From NCBI RefSeq assembly GCF_900099995.1, contig NZ_FNCZ01000013.1:1-64000 (forward strand): DNA of 64,000 nt. Reading direction: 5' to 3'. The translations under genes were made by a program, and so were the position numbers. This document shows positions 54,105 through 63,973 of this stretch, in pieces. The notes under the pieces are model-generated. The model had not been told where the DNA came from and made no database searches. It saw only the letters and a program-made list of their open reading frames with translations. The stretch is from Winogradskyella thalassocola (GTDB lineage: Bacteria; Bacteroidota; Bacteroidia; Flavobacteriales; Flavobacteriaceae). The stretch's first letter is position 1; the number at the start of each line of letters is the position of its first letter.

Positions 54105-54584
54105 TTATGTTACAATCTACAGAAGATGAATCTGTTTTTAGACTAAAAACAAAGTTCATGCGTGTTAAGGCTCTAATATAACCAAATAAACGGATGAAGC
54201 AATATATGTAGTGGTAATTATCAAGCTTGTATAGTCGTCTTACACCACCCTACAAGTCTGTATTACTTAGGTTTCACAAGCAATTTAATACTTATATTAG
54301 ACCTCTGCTCGAATCAAAAAAAAAGTTAAGCACTAGGCTCATTAGACCACTCTTGAGACACATCTTTTAGATATCCGATATGAATGTATTTCATATTTAG
54401 CGTAGAGATTGATTAAATACCATATTGAATAGTTACAACAAATAGTCTACCTATATAAAAGCTTACAAAGGAAACGGATTTGATTCGTAAATTTTTAGCT
54501 AGAACATACTAAGAAAAAAAAGAGACTGCATTTTTGTTTTTATAATATAAGAGTCAGCGAGCTTTCCGTATATTTTTAAAACAA
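54105..54584. other. 480-base intergenic region with no recognised gene
   Basis: AT-rich DNA between the laminarin regulator and the tRNA cluster. It should contain the promoter of the regulator on the - strand, but no TAnnTTTG box with a partner was found. There is no ORF of note and no obvious repeat. Confidence 0.5.
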
Positions 54585-54612
54585 AAAAGTCGAAACTTTC
54601 GTTTCGACTTTT
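54585..54612 (-). terminator. Terminator after tRNA-Leu
   Basis: The 12-bp stem AAAAGTCGAAAC/GTTTCGACTTTT with a TTTC loop. Read on the - strand, a T run follows the stem. It lies 6 bases past the 3' end of tRNA-Leu and closes the Gly-Leu tRNA transcript. Confidence 0.85.
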
Positions 54613-54618
54613 CATCTG

Positions 54619-54702
54619 TACTGAAGACGGGACTTGAACCCGTACGTCCTAATGGACATTGGATTTTAAGTCCAACGTGTCTACCAATTCCACCACTTCA
54701 GC
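54619..54702 (-). tRNA. tRNA-Leu (anticodon TAA)
   Basis: An 84-base cloverleaf on the - strand. It starts GCTGAAGTGGTGGAATTGGT (D arm), with the anticodon loop CTTAAAA inside TTGGA/TCCAA, a long variable arm as in class II tRNAs, the T arm GGGTTCAAGTCCC and acceptor 3' strand CTTCAGT plus discriminator A. No CCA is encoded. Confidence 0.95.
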
Positions 54703-54749
54703 ATCTTGATTACAGACTGTAATCAAATTGGTATATTTTTAAAGAATAG

Positions 54750-54821
54750 AGCGAAAGACGGGATTTGAACCCGCGACCTCCACCTTGGCAAGGTGATGCT
54801 CTACCCCTGAGCTACTTTCGC
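54750..54821 (-). tRNA. tRNA-Gly (anticodon GCC)
   Basis: A 72-base cloverleaf on the - strand. Acceptor GCGAAAG/CTTTCGC, D arm AGCTCAGGGGTAGAGC, anticodon stem and loop CACCTTGCCAAGGTG and T arm GCGGGTTCAAATCCCGT. The discriminator is T and no CCA is encoded. It precedes tRNA-Leu by 47 bases and they are probably cotranscribed. Confidence 0.95.
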
Positions 54822-54915
54822 AGTTTTTAAAGAACTATTCGCTCTGAAAGCGGATGCAAATTTAAAATTTAAATCTTAAAAGCAAAGCCTTTTTTGAAAA
54901 TAAATTTATTTTTTT

Positions 54916-57528
54916 TTAAGCCTGCTTTTTCTTGATCAACATTCGCTTAATTTCATTGAGTTTCATCAAGGCTTCAACCGGCGTAAGCGTATCAATATCA
55001 GTGTGTAAAATTTCATCTTTAATTTCTAGCAATAAAGGATCATCCAAATTAAAGAAACTTAATTGTAAATCATCTTTTATATTTTTTACCTTATCTGTTA
55101 GCTCTTCACTCGAATGTGACTTCTCTAATTTGGATAAAATCTTGTTTGCACGTCTAATTACTTGCTGTGGCATTCCTGCCATTTTTGCCACATGAATTCC
55201 AAAACTATGTTCACTTCCTCCTTCAACAAGCTTTCTAACAAAAAGCACATTATCTTTTAATTCCTTTACAGCAACATTGAAATTCTTAATACGACCAAAC
55301 GTCTCTGTCATTTCATTTAACTCGTGGTAATGTGTCGCAAAAAGTGTTTTAGGCTTAGAAGGATGCTCGTGTAAGTATTCGCTAATGGCCCAAGCAATAG
55401 AAATACCATCATAAGTACTCGTTCCTCTTCCTATTTCATCTAAAAGTACCAAACTACGGTCAGAAATATTATTAAGAATAGAAGCCGTCTCATTCATTTC
55501 TACCATAAAGGTAGATTCTCCCATCGAAATATTATCACTCGCTCCTACTCTCGTAAAAATCTTATCTACTAAACCTATTCGTGCTTCTCCGGCTGGCACA
55601 AAACTTCCAATTTGAGCTAACAACACGATTAATGCTGTTTGCCTTAAAATAGCCGACTTACCAGACATGTTTGGTCCCGTAATCATAATGATTTGCTGAG
55701 ACTCTCTATCTAGAAACAAATCATTAGCAATATAAGGATCACCGATTGGTAATTGTTTTTCTATTACAGGATGGCGACCATCTTTTATTTCTAAATCGTA
55801 GCTATCGTCAATTTGTGGATACGTGTATTTATTCGCTTTCGCTAAACTTGCAAAACCACACAAACAATCTAATTGCCCTATTAACTGCGCGTTCTGTTGT
55901 ACCGAAATTATAAACTGATGCATCCATTGGACTAATTCAGCAAATAATTGTTGCTCTATTGTAGAAATCCGATCTTCTGCGCCTAAAATCTTTGCTTCAT
56001 ATTCTTTAAGCTCTTCTGTAATATAGCGTTCCGCATTCACTAAAGTTTGCTTACGAATCCATTCTTCCGGAACTTTATCTTTATGAGAATTTCGCACTTC
56101 AATATAATAGCCAAAAACGTTATTTGACGCTATCTTTAATGAGGTAATACCTGTACGCTCACTTTCGCGCTTTAGCATATTATCTAAATAGGTTTTTCCA
56201 GATTGTGATAAACCTCTTAATTCATCTAATTCTTCTGAAAATCCATCGGCAATAGATTTACCTTTTAATATATTTACAGGGGCTTCTTCGTTTAAGGTTT
56301 CCTTTATTTTTTCACGCAATAAATCACAGCGATGTAAATTATCTCCTAAAACTTTTAAAGCATCATTCTCACAAGTTTCAGCAATTGATTTTATAGGCAC
56401 AATAGCTTCTAATGAATTTTTAAGTTGAATCACTTCGCGCGGACTCACTTTTGTCGTAGCTATTTTTGAAATGAGCCGCTCAATGTCTCCTATATGTTTT
56501 ATTTGACCTTGAATCTTTTGAAGGACAGATTCATTTTCTAACAAATACTTCACCACTTCATGACGCTGTTTTATTTTTTCAGCATGCTTTAGAGGCAAGG
56601 CTAACCAACGTTTTAACATGCGACCTCCCATTGCTGAAATGGTCTTATCAATCACGTTTATTAACGTCACTGCATTGGCATTGGTAGAATTATACAATTC
56701 TAAATTACGAATGGTGAATTTATCCATCCACACATAATCATCCGTTGCAATTCTCGAAATCGTAGCAATATGCTCCAACTTATTATGACGTGTTTCTCCT
56801 AAATAGTGAAGCACGACTCCCGAAGCGATAATCCCTTCATACAAATCTTCAATTCCAAACCCTTTTAAGGTCTTCGTATTGAAATGCTTGGTTAATGTTT
56901 CATGTGCATAATCGGCTTGAAACACCCAATCTTCCAAATAAAAGGTATGAAAATCATTTCCGAAGGTTTCCGAAAATACTTTTCGACTTTGTTTTGAAAT
57001 TAAGACTTCACTTGGATTAAAATTCTGAAGTAGCTTGTCAATATATTCTGCATTGCCTTGAGACGTTAAAAACTCGCCTGTTGAAATATCTAAAAATGCC
57101 ACACCAATGCGTTGCTTTTCAAAATATACCGCTGCTAAAAAGTTATTAGATTTTGAATGTAGAATATCATCATTAAAAGCAACTCCTGGCGTTACCAACT
57201 CTGTAACTCCACGTTTTACAATGGTCTTGGTCTGCTTCGGATCTTCTAACTGATCACAAATGGCAACACGCTCACCTGCCTTTACTAATTTTGGTAAATA
57301 CGTATTTAAAGAATGATGCGGAAAACCTGCTAATTCAATTTCACTTTCGCTACCAGCACCACGTTTGGTTAAAATGATATCTAAAATTTTAGACGCTTTT
57401 ATAGCATCGCTACCAAAGGTTTCGTAAAAATCACCAACTCGAAATAATAATAGTGCATCAGGATATTTAAGCTTGATGGCATTATACTGCTTCATTAACG
57501 GTGTTACTTTTTTTGCGGATTTTGCCAA
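54916..57528 (-). CDS. mutS: DNA mismatch repair ATPase
   Basis: An 870-residue MutS1. The mismatch-reading Phe-x-Glu is at 34-36 (VGDFYETF), connector and lever domains follow, and the C-terminal ATPase has Walker [10 protein letters not shown], the STFMVEM signature, Walker [17 protein letters not shown] and ATHYHEL. The start is a TTG at 57528 giving [15 protein letters not shown]; no ATG is near. It recognises mispaired bases and recruits MutL. tRNA-Gly lies downstream on the same strand. Confidence 0.97.
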   Translation of the reverse strand: MAKSAKKVTPLMKQYNAIKLKYPDALLLFRVGDFYETFGSDAIKASKILDIILTKRGAGSESEIELAGFPHHSLNTYLPKLVKAGERVAICDQLEDPKQTKTIVKRGVTELVTPGVAFNDDILHSKSNNFLAAVYFEKQRIGVAFLDISTGEFLTSQGNAEYIDKLLQNFNPSEVLISKQSRKVFSETFGNDFHTFYLEDWVFQADYAHETLTKHFNTKTLKGFGIEDLYEGIIASGVVLHYLGETRHNKLEHIATISRIATDDYVWMDKFTIRNLELYNSTNANAVTLINVIDKTISAMGGRMLKRWLALPLKHAEKIKQRHEVVKYLLENESVLQKIQGQIKHIGDIERLISKIATTKVSPREVIQLKNSLEAIVPIKSIAETCENDALKVLGDNLHRCDLLREKIKETLNEEAPVNILKGKSIADGFSEELDELRGLSQSGKTYLDNMLKRESERTGITSLKIASNNVFGYYIEVRNSHKDKVPEEWIRKQTLVNAERYITEELKEYEAKILGAEDRISTIEQQLFAELVQWMHQFIISVQQNAQLIGQLDCLCGFASLAKANKYTYPQIDDSYDLEIKDGRHPVIEKQLPIGDPYIANDLFLDRESQQIIMITGPNMSGKSAILRQTALIVLLAQIGSFVPAGEARIGLVDKIFTRVGASDNISMGESTFMVEMNETASILNNISDRSLVLLDEIGRGTSTYDGISIAWAISEYLHEHPSKPKTLFATHYHELNEMTETFGRIKNFNVAVKELKDNVLFVRKLVEGGSEHSFGIHVAKMAGMPQQVIRRANKILSKLEKSHSSEELTDKVKNIKDDLQLSFFNLDDPLLLEIKDEILHTDIDTLTPVEALMKLNEIKRMLIKKKQA

Positions 57529-57662
57529 TGGGAATCTAGTTTTAAGTTCTATTTTTGCCTTGAATATGTTCAGAATTGCAAGTTTGCTAAATTACTTATA
57601 TTTTGAGGTTTATTGAAACCGAAGAACTAGAAGTTATTTACAGATGTTGATAATTATATTCT

Positions 57663-57694
57663 AGACCCGTCAGGTTTTAAAACCTGACAGGTCT
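57663..57694. repeat. 32-base inverted repeat upstream of the SpoU methyltransferase
   Basis: AGACC-C-GTCAGGTTTT followed by AAAACCTGAC-A-GGTCT, a perfect palindrome except for one C/A mismatch. Palindromes built on ACCTGTCAGGTTTTAAAACC are familiar as dispersed intergenic repeats in flavobacterial genomes. It ends 14 bases before the start codon and could also fold in the mRNA leader. Confidence 0.6.
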
Positions 57695-57708
57695 CTTAAG
57701 AAACCAAG

Positions 57709-58245
57709 ATGAGAAAACTAAAAAACGAAGAATTAGACAGATTAGAAGTTTCAGAATTTAAAGAAGCGAAAAAGACGCCTATCATTATTATCCTAGATAA
57801 TATTAGAAGTCTCAACAATATTGGATCTGTGTTTAGAACGAGTGATGCGTTTTTAATTGAAAAAATTTATCTCTGCGGCATTACTGCTCAACCACCTCAT
57901 AACGACATTAGAAAAACCGCTTTAGGAAGTACAGAAACTGTAGATTGGGAATATGTAGAAAACACAATCGATATTATTAAAAAATTAAAATCTGAAAACG
58001 TAAACATCTGTTCTATCGAGCAAGCTGAAAACGCAACCATGCTCAATGATTTTATACCTGAACCAAATACTAAATATGCCTTTGTATTTGGTAACGAAGT
58101 TAAAGGTGTTGACCAAAACGTAGTTGACGCAAGTGATGTTGTGATTGAAATTCCGCAATATGGTACTAAGCACTCTTTAAATATTTCTGTGAGTTGTGGT
58201 GTTGTGGTTTGGGATTTGTTTTCTAAATTAAACGAACCCTATTGA
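57709..58245 (+). CDS. SpoU/TrmH-family RNA 2'-O-methyltransferase
   Basis: A 178-residue SPOUT methyltransferase, catalytic domain only. Motif 1 is in ILDNIRSLNNIGSVFRTSDA (Asn and Arg), motif 2 in YAFVFGNEVKGVDQ (Glu) and motif 3 in IEIPQYGTKHSLNISVSCGV, split here as IEIPQYGTKHSLN and ISVSCGV. Together these form the deep trefoil knot that binds SAM. Substrate is tRNA or 23S rRNA ribose; the exact target cannot be read from the sequence. The next gene overlaps its stop by 4 bases. Confidence 0.92.
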   Translation: MRKLKNEELDRLEVSEFKEAKKTPIIIILDNIRSLNNIGSVFRTSDAFLIEKIYLCGITAQPPHNDIRKTALGSTETVDWEYVENTIDIIKKLKSENVNICSIEQAENATMLNDFIPEPNTKYAFVFGNEVKGVDQNVVDASDVVIEIPQYGTKHSLNISVSCGVVVWDLFSKLNEPY

Positions 58246-58481
58246 AGAAAAATATTGAAGAAATAATGTCTGGTTGGGGAAAACAAATCACTTGTTTTTC
58301 AGCAATATTTGTAGCAAACCCTTATTCGTTTTGGTATGGCGTGCCATTTTACATTCTTGGTCTTTTACTACTTTGGAATTCAAAATTAACCAAGAATTTA
58401 AAGATAAAATGGTCACTTTATCCAGTATTCATTGTGGGCATAGTTTATAGCTTAATTAGTCTATTTTTATTGATTATATGA
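58242..58481 (+). CDS. Small two-helix membrane protein, function unknown
   Basis: 79 residues if it starts at the TTG at 58242 (ATTGA overlap with the upstream stop), or 71 from the ATG at 58266 (MSGWGKQITCF). Two hydrophobic segments (YGVPFYILGLLLLW and YPVFIVGIVYSLISLFLLII) are separated by a Lys-rich loop. It overlaps the next gene by ATGA at 58478-58481, so the three genes are translationally coupled. No family is recognised. Confidence 0.65.
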   Translation: MKKNIEEIMSGWGKQITCFSAIFVANPYSFWYGVPFYILGLLLLWNSKLTKNLKIKWSLYPVFIVGIVYSLISLFLLII

Positions 58482-59185
58482 TTAAAACATCAAAAACACC
58501 TTGGCCCACAAAAGACGCTATGCAACAAGTCTATGACATGCATCTTTGGGGTGGAAACGATTTTGATTTTTACTCAGGTGACGGTTCTCATAATTTAAAA
58601 ATCGTTGAACCTTATATTGATAGTATCACTACGTTTTTAAAATCGCAGAACAATCCACTAACGGTTTGTGATTTAGGTTGTGGTGATTTCAATATCGGAA
58701 AACAACTCACCAAACACACTAAAAACTATATCGCTGTAGATATTGTCGACAATCTCATTGAACGAAATAAAGCCTTATTTAAAGAAGATCATTTAGAGTT
58801 TCAGTGTCTAGATATTGTGAAAGACGAACTTCCCAAAGCAGATGTTGTTATTTTGAGACAAGTTTTACAACATTTATCTAATGCTGAAATCCAAAACGTG
58901 GTTGAAAAATTATCCAATTATAAATATGTAATTCTCACCGAACATTTACCTCTTGGAGAGTTTGTACCTAATAAAGACATTATTTCTGGACAAGGTATTA
59001 GAATCAAAAAAAATAGTGGTGTTGATGTATTGGAAGCTCCTTTCAATTTAAAAATTGTTGAAGAACGAAAATTATCCGAAATCTTTTTAGATGACACTAA
59101 AGGAAAAATTGTTACGCTACTTTTTAAAATTATTCCACGAAGCTCTACAAAGAAGACGCAGGGATTCACAGAGGATTTATCGTAA
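58478..59185 (+). CDS. Class I SAM-dependent methyltransferase
   Basis: A 235-residue protein with motif I VCDLGCGDFNIGKQL, the acidic end of strand 2 (IAVDIVD) and motif IV-like KADVVILRQVLQHLSNAEI. The substrate is unknown. N-terminal WPTKDAMQQVYDMHLWGGND is a conserved opening in uncharacterised bacterial homologues. It is the last gene of a three-gene unit beginning with the SpoU methyltransferase. Confidence 0.82.
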   Translation: MIKTSKTPWPTKDAMQQVYDMHLWGGNDFDFYSGDGSHNLKIVEPYIDSITTFLKSQNNPLTVCDLGCGDFNIGKQLTKHTKNYIAVDIVDNLIERNKALFKEDHLEFQCLDIVKDELPKADVVILRQVLQHLSNAEIQNVVEKLSNYKYVILTEHLPLGEFVPNKDIISGQGIRIKKNSGVDVLEAPFNLKIVEERKLSEIFLDDTKGKIVTLLFKIIPRSSTKKTQGFTEDLS

Positions 59186-59293
59186 CTATTTCAATTTATT
59201 TCGAAACGAATATTTAATGCTATCAAATAAAACTTCAATCTACTGAAAACTGAGACTGAGATTAAAGCTCTGAGACTGAACACTGTTTACTGC

Positions 59294-60421
59294 TTACTCA
59301 TTAATCTCACCTAACAACCATAGATAATCGGCACGAGACTTCACAAAATCTTTATTCGAAATATCAATAACCTTAACATTCATCTCTTGCTGACTTTTTA
59401 AAAATTCAAGATAACCAGCATTAATTTTTTCGAGATAATCGTCTTTGATGTCTTTTTCGTAATTACGTCCTCTTTTCTTTATGTTGGCCTGTAAACGCTC
59501 TGTATTTTGATAGAGATAAATATACAAGTCTGGTTTCGCAATATCCTTATAAACTTGATAGAACAGTTTTCGGTACAATCTAAACTCGTCTTCAGGTAAG
59601 GTGATTTTCGAGAAAATTAGAGATTTATAAACGTCGTAATCACTCACCATAAAATCTTTAAACAAATCGAGTTGCGATAAATCGTCACTAATTTGCTGAT
59701 AACGATCTGCTAAAAATGACATTTCTAATGTAAAGGCATAACGCTCTGGCTCTTTGTAGAATTTTGGTAAAAACGGATTATCGGCAAAACGCTCTAAAAT
59801 CAACTTAGCATTAAAATCGTTAGAAATCTTATTTGCTAAACTTGTTTTTCCTGCTCCAATGTTTCCTTCAATAGCGATGTAATTGTAATCGTTAAAAGTG
59901 TATGCTTTTCTTGGGTTTTTTAGCCAAATATTGACGTGTTCTATTTCAGAATCATCATGACATTCAGACAACAACCTTTCAATAGATTTATCGAGCTTTG
60001 GATGCTTAATATCTTTTGCAATATCCATAAGTGGCTGTAAAACAAACTTACGGTTTTGTATTTGTGGATGCGGAATGACTAAGGTTTTTTCTTCAAGAAT
60101 TTCATCTTCAAAAAATAAAATATCGAGATCTATCTCTCTAGACTCATAACCTTTGGTTGCTTTAGATTTTCGACCTAACTCTACTTCAATAGTCTGAAGT
60201 TCTTTAAGAACTCTCTTAGGCTTCAGCTCTGTTTCAACCGTTATGCACGCATTAAAAAAATCGTCACCTTCAAAACCAAAAGCTGGTGTTTTATAAACTT
60301 TAGAAATCTTTTTAACAGCACCAACACGTTCAAAAATAGCATCAACAGCAGATTGCAAATACTGCAATTTATTGCCTTTGTTACTCCCTAATGCTATATG
60401 AATGGTTTTGGTTAATTTCAT
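59294..60421 (-). CDS. folK: FolK-deoxynucleoside kinase fusion protein
   Basis: A 375-residue two-domain protein. Residues 1-165 are 6-hydroxymethyl-7,8-dihydropterin pyrophosphokinase (IALGSNKGNKLQYLQ, FFNACI, ESREIDLDILFF with the metal-binding Asp pair, VIPHPQ), a step of folate synthesis. Residues 178-375 are a deoxynucleoside kinase (P-loop GNIGAGKT at 186-193, DRYQQ, and YLYQNTERLQANIKKRGR with the lid arginines), which phosphorylates deoxyadenosine/deoxyguanosine or other deoxynucleosides. The linker is short and in frame, with no sign of a frameshift. The fusion is known in Bacteroidota. It converges with the methyltransferase gene. Confidence 0.92.
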   Translation of the reverse strand: MKLTKTIHIALGSNKGNKLQYLQSAVDAIFERVGAVKKISKVYKTPAFGFEGDDFFNACITVETELKPKRVLKELQTIEVELGRKSKATKGYESREIDLDILFFEDEILEEKTLVIPHPQIQNRKFVLQPLMDIAKDIKHPKLDKSIERLLSECHDDSEIEHVNIWLKNPRKAYTFNDYNYIAIEGNIGAGKTSLANKISNDFNAKLILERFADNPFLPKFYKEPERYAFTLEMSFLADRYQQISDDLSQLDLFKDFMVSDYDVYKSLIFSKITLPEDEFRLYRKLFYQVYKDIAKPDLYIYLYQNTERLQANIKKRGRNYEKDIKDDYLEKINAGYLEFLKSQQEMNVKVIDISNKDFVKSRADYLWLLGEINE

Positions 60422-60492
60422 CGAAGCAACAAATTAACTAAAACAAATTTTATTACTTTAGCTTTACCGAAACTATTTATTAACCATTTTTA

Positions 60493-61197
60493 ATGTCATT
60501 AAAAGACAAGCTTTTAGCCCAGCGTATTTACTTCTTACTTGGTGGACTTTTTATCACGTCACTAGTCGTTTCAAATTTAATATTTCAAAAGTTCTTTTAT
60601 TGGCATCCTTTTGAAGCTGAAATTTTTGGATCAAAACTATTTGAGATTTCTGTTGGCATCTTACCTTATCCCATTACATTTCTAATTACAGATTTAATAA
60701 GTGAGATTTATGGCAAAAAACGTGCTAACGACATTGTGGTTGTTGGTATTTTCGCTTCACTATTTTCATTATTAATTATCTATACAGCGTCAAGTGTACC
60801 TGCTACAGAATGGTCGTATGTTGATGACACCATGTTTAACAAAGTCTTTGGAAACACGTCGCTTGCTGTTTTTGCGAGTATGATTACATACTTATTTGCT
60901 CAGTTTGTAGATATTCAAATCTATCATTTTTGGAAACGATTAACTAAAGGGAAACACCTATGGTTACGTAATAATTTCTCGACATGGTTTTCTCAATTTA
61001 TAGACACCTTTACCATTGTATCTTTGCTGTGTACATTCGGAATTATAGATTGGGATAACTTCGCAGGACTACTCATAAGCGGCTTTATTTTCAAAGTTTT
61101 AGTCGCGTTGTTAGACACACCATTCTTATATCTTGGAGTGTATTTATTTAGAAAGCGTTTCAAGCTAAAACTGAATGAGGAAATAAATTTATTATAA
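60493..61197 (+). CDS. Queuosine precursor transporter (YhhQ/VUT family)
   Basis: A 234-residue inner-membrane protein with about six hydrophobic helices. The family pattern is clear: SNLIFQK, PITFLITDLISEIYGKKRAN, FASMITYLFAQFVDIQIYHF (split: FASMITYLFAQ, FVDIQIYHF), and the distal STWFSQFIDTF motif. Characterised members take up queuine or 7-cyano-7-deazaguanine. It is transcribed divergently from folK. Confidence 0.87.
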   Translation: MSLKDKLLAQRIYFLLGGLFITSLVVSNLIFQKFFYWHPFEAEIFGSKLFEISVGILPYPITFLITDLISEIYGKKRANDIVVVGIFASLFSLLIIYTASSVPATEWSYVDDTMFNKVFGNTSLAVFASMITYLFAQFVDIQIYHFWKRLTKGKHLWLRNNFSTWFSQFIDTFTIVSLLCTFGIIDWDNFAGLLISGFIFKVLVALLDTPFLYLGVYLFRKRFKLKLNEEINLL

Positions 61198-61306
61198 CGA
61201 CTAAACAAAACATTAAAATCTTCTTAAACTTACCGACATTAGCAACTTTTATACGGAATTTTGCGTATATAACGAAGAAGCTATTTAAAACCCAGAAATA
61301 CTAATT

Positions 61307-63973
61307 ATGAAGAAAGTCCTCAAAATTGTTGGAATCATTTTACTCTTTTTTATTGCGATACTAATTGCGATACCATTTTTTTTAGAATCTAAAATAGATA
61401 CTATTGTTCAGAACTATGCAGATGAAAACCTAAACGCCGAATTAACTTTTGACGATATAAGCCTGAGTCTTATTAGTAGTTTTCCAAAGGCAGAAGTAAA
61501 TGTTAACAATTTAAAGATTACTAACCGTGCTCCTTTTGCAGGCGAAACCTTAGCTACAGCAAAGTCATTGTCTTTTGAAATGGGTATTATGCAATTATTA
61601 AAAGGTACAGAAGAACCTCTTGAGATCAATGAAATAATAGCTAACGAGCTACTTTTGGTTATAAAAACCAATAAAACAGGTGCTGTAAATTATGATATTG
61701 TAAAAGAAAGCGAAACGGAATCTGCACCTGCAGAAAAAGAAACCTCAAGTGGTTTTAGTTTTGATATCGACAACTACGAGCTTAATAATAGCGCGTTCAC
61801 CTATATTGATGACACGTCTAACATGGCTTTTTATCTTACTGAAATTAATCATAAAGGAACAGGTATCTTTTCTGGCGGTAAATCTGAATTAGACACAAAC
61901 ACGGAAGCTAATGTCACCTTTGCTATGGATAGCACAGAATACTTAAGCAATAACAGTATTAAATTAGACGCGCTTATAGATCTAGATTTAGACCAACAAA
62001 AATATACGTTTAAAGAAAATAAAGGATACATCAATGCTCTACCATTAGAATTTGATGGTTTTATTCAGTTGATTGAAGCCGGACAACAAATAGATATTAC
62101 TTTTAAAAACCCTGAAGCTTCATTTAAAGACTTCTTGGCAATAATCCCAAAGGCTTATGCTAAGGATATTGAAAATGTAAGCACTACTGGTAACTTTACG
62201 GTTAATGGTATTATAAAAGGATTGGTTTCGGATGAAACAATTCCGACCTTAGATATTAACCTAAATTCTAGTAATGCATCATTCAAATTCCCTGACCTGC
62301 CAAAAAGCGTCCGAAATATTGCGATTGATGCTTCTATAAAAAACACGACTGGCAATGTAGATGATACGTTTGTAAATATTAACAAACTGAATTTTCAAAT
62401 AGATGAAGATATTTTTAAATCTGAAGCGTCTATAAAAAACCTCACTAAAAACATGTTGATTGCGGCCAAATTAGATGGTGTTCTAAATTTAGCGAACATC
62501 ACTAAAGCTTATCCTATTGAATTAGAAAATGAACTAAGTGGAATTTTAAAGGCAAACGTTAGCACTTCTTTTGATATGGATGCTATTGAAACCAACGCCT
62601 ACCAACGTATTAAAAATGTTGGAAGTGTATCTTTATCTAATTTTGTATTTTCTTCTGATGACATTTTAAATCCTATTCAAATTAATAAAGCAGACTTAAC
62701 CTTTAAACCAGGTACAGTAAGTTTAAATAGTTTTGATGCCCAAACAGGTAAAAGTGATTTCACGGCTACAGGAACCATTAATAATTTATTAGGTTTTATG
62801 TTAAGCGATAAAAACTTAGAAGGAAATTTCAATTTGAATTCTAATACGTTTGCCCTTTCAGATTTTATGTCTGAAGACACAACAACAGAAACTTCAACTA
62901 AAACAAGTGAAAATACAGCTGCAGCTGAATCCCTTAAGATTCCTGAATTTTTAGATTGCACCATTACGGCTAACGCTAAAACGGTGATTTATGATAATCT
63001 GAATTTAAAAAATGTAAAAGGGCAGTTGGTGATAAAAGACCAAACAGCTAGTCTTAAAAACATGACCACAGATATTTTTAATGGTCAATTAGGAATATCT
63101 GGTAATGTATCTACGAAATCTGCAAAACCAAGTTTCGATATGAAATTAGGAATGCAAAACTTTGACATATCACAATCCTTTAAAGATTTAGACATGTTGA
63201 AAGCTTTAGCACCAATTGCCAAAGTGTTACAAGGAAAATTAAATTCTACCATTGATATTAGCGGATTTTTAGACGAAAGCTTTTCTCCAGACCTAGCAAC
63301 GATGTCTGGAAGTGCTTTGGCTGAGATATTAACAGATAAAGTAGATACAAGTAATAGTCCTTTGCTTACTAGCTTAGATAGCAAAATAGATTTTATTGAT
63401 TTTAGTAAATTAGATTTAAAAGACATTAAAACGAATCTAACTTTTGAGAATGGTAGTGTTTCCGTAAAACCATTTACAATTAATTATAAAGACATTCCTA
63501 TTGAAGTTTCAGGTTCTCATAGTTTTTCAAATACGATGAACTACAGTGCGGTTTTACAAGTACCCGCAAAATACTTAGGTAGCGAAGTCAACCGTTTAAT
63601 CGGTAAGATTAATGATAATGAAGTCAATAAGCTAACAGTTCCTGTAACCGCAAACATTGGTGGTACATTTACGAGTCCTAATATTAAAACAGATTTAACC
63701 TCTGGAGTTACTAATTTAACTAAACAATTGGTTGAAATTGAAAAACAGAAATTAATTGGTCAAGGAAAAGATAAAGTTAATGATTTACTAAGTGGACTTT
63801 TAGGAGGAAACACAAACGCTACTAAAACAGATTCTACCACAACAAAAGAAGAAACAACCAAACAAACAACGGAAGACAAAGTTAAAGAAGGCGTCGGTAA
63901 TATACTAGGAGGACTATTAGGTGGAAAGAAAAAAACTGAAACTAAAAAAGAGACGGATTCGACTAAAAATTAA
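61307..63973 (+). CDS. AsmA-family envelope protein
   Basis: An 888-residue protein with one N-terminal membrane helix (about residues 7-27), then a long, repetitive beta-rich body. The start (FFLESKIDTIVQNYADENLN, followed by AELTFDDISLSLISSFPKAEV) is the AsmA N-terminal domain; the AsmA-like C-terminal domain runs through about 560-800 with FDISQSFKDLDMLKAL and LNSTIDISGFLDESFSPDL. The tail (about 810-888) has Gly-rich LLSGLLGGN and ILGGLLGGKKK stretches and a Thr/Lys-rich end. AsmA-like proteins belong to the bridge-like lipid-transfer group and affect phospholipid traffic between the membranes. It ends 27 bases before the window edge. Confidence 0.85.
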   Translation: MKKVLKIVGIILLFFIAILIAIPFFLESKIDTIVQNYADENLNAELTFDDISLSLISSFPKAEVNVNNLKITNRAPFAGETLATAKSLSFEMGIMQLLKGTEEPLEINEIIANELLLVIKTNKTGAVNYDIVKESETESAPAEKETSSGFSFDIDNYELNNSAFTYIDDTSNMAFYLTEINHKGTGIFSGGKSELDTNTEANVTFAMDSTEYLSNNSIKLDALIDLDLDQQKYTFKENKGYINALPLEFDGFIQLIEAGQQIDITFKNPEASFKDFLAIIPKAYAKDIENVSTTGNFTVNGIIKGLVSDETIPTLDINLNSSNASFKFPDLPKSVRNIAIDASIKNTTGNVDDTFVNINKLNFQIDEDIFKSEASIKNLTKNMLIAAKLDGVLNLANITKAYPIELENELSGILKANVSTSFDMDAIETNAYQRIKNVGSVSLSNFVFSSDDILNPIQINKADLTFKPGTVSLNSFDAQTGKSDFTATGTINNLLGFMLSDKNLEGNFNLNSNTFALSDFMSEDTTTETSTKTSENTAAAESLKIPEFLDCTITANAKTVIYDNLNLKNVKGQLVIKDQTASLKNMTTDIFNGQLGISGNVSTKSAKPSFDMKLGMQNFDISQSFKDLDMLKALAPIAKVLQGKLNSTIDISGFLDESFSPDLATMSGSALAEILTDKVDTSNSPLLTSLDSKIDFIDFSKLDLKDIKTNLTFENGSVSVKPFTINYKDIPIEVSGSHSFSNTMNYSAVLQVPAKYLGSEVNRLIGKINDNEVNKLTVPVTANIGGTFTSPNIKTDLTSGVTNLTKQLVEIEKQKLIGQGKDKVNDLLSGLLGGNTNATKTDSTTTKEETTKQTTEDKVKEGVGNILGGLLGGKKKTETKKETDSTKN

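Noticed and set aside
59294..60421. Frameshift or stop-codon loss joining folK to the kinase gene
   Set aside because: The linker is in frame and both domains are complete; the same fusion is known in the phylum.
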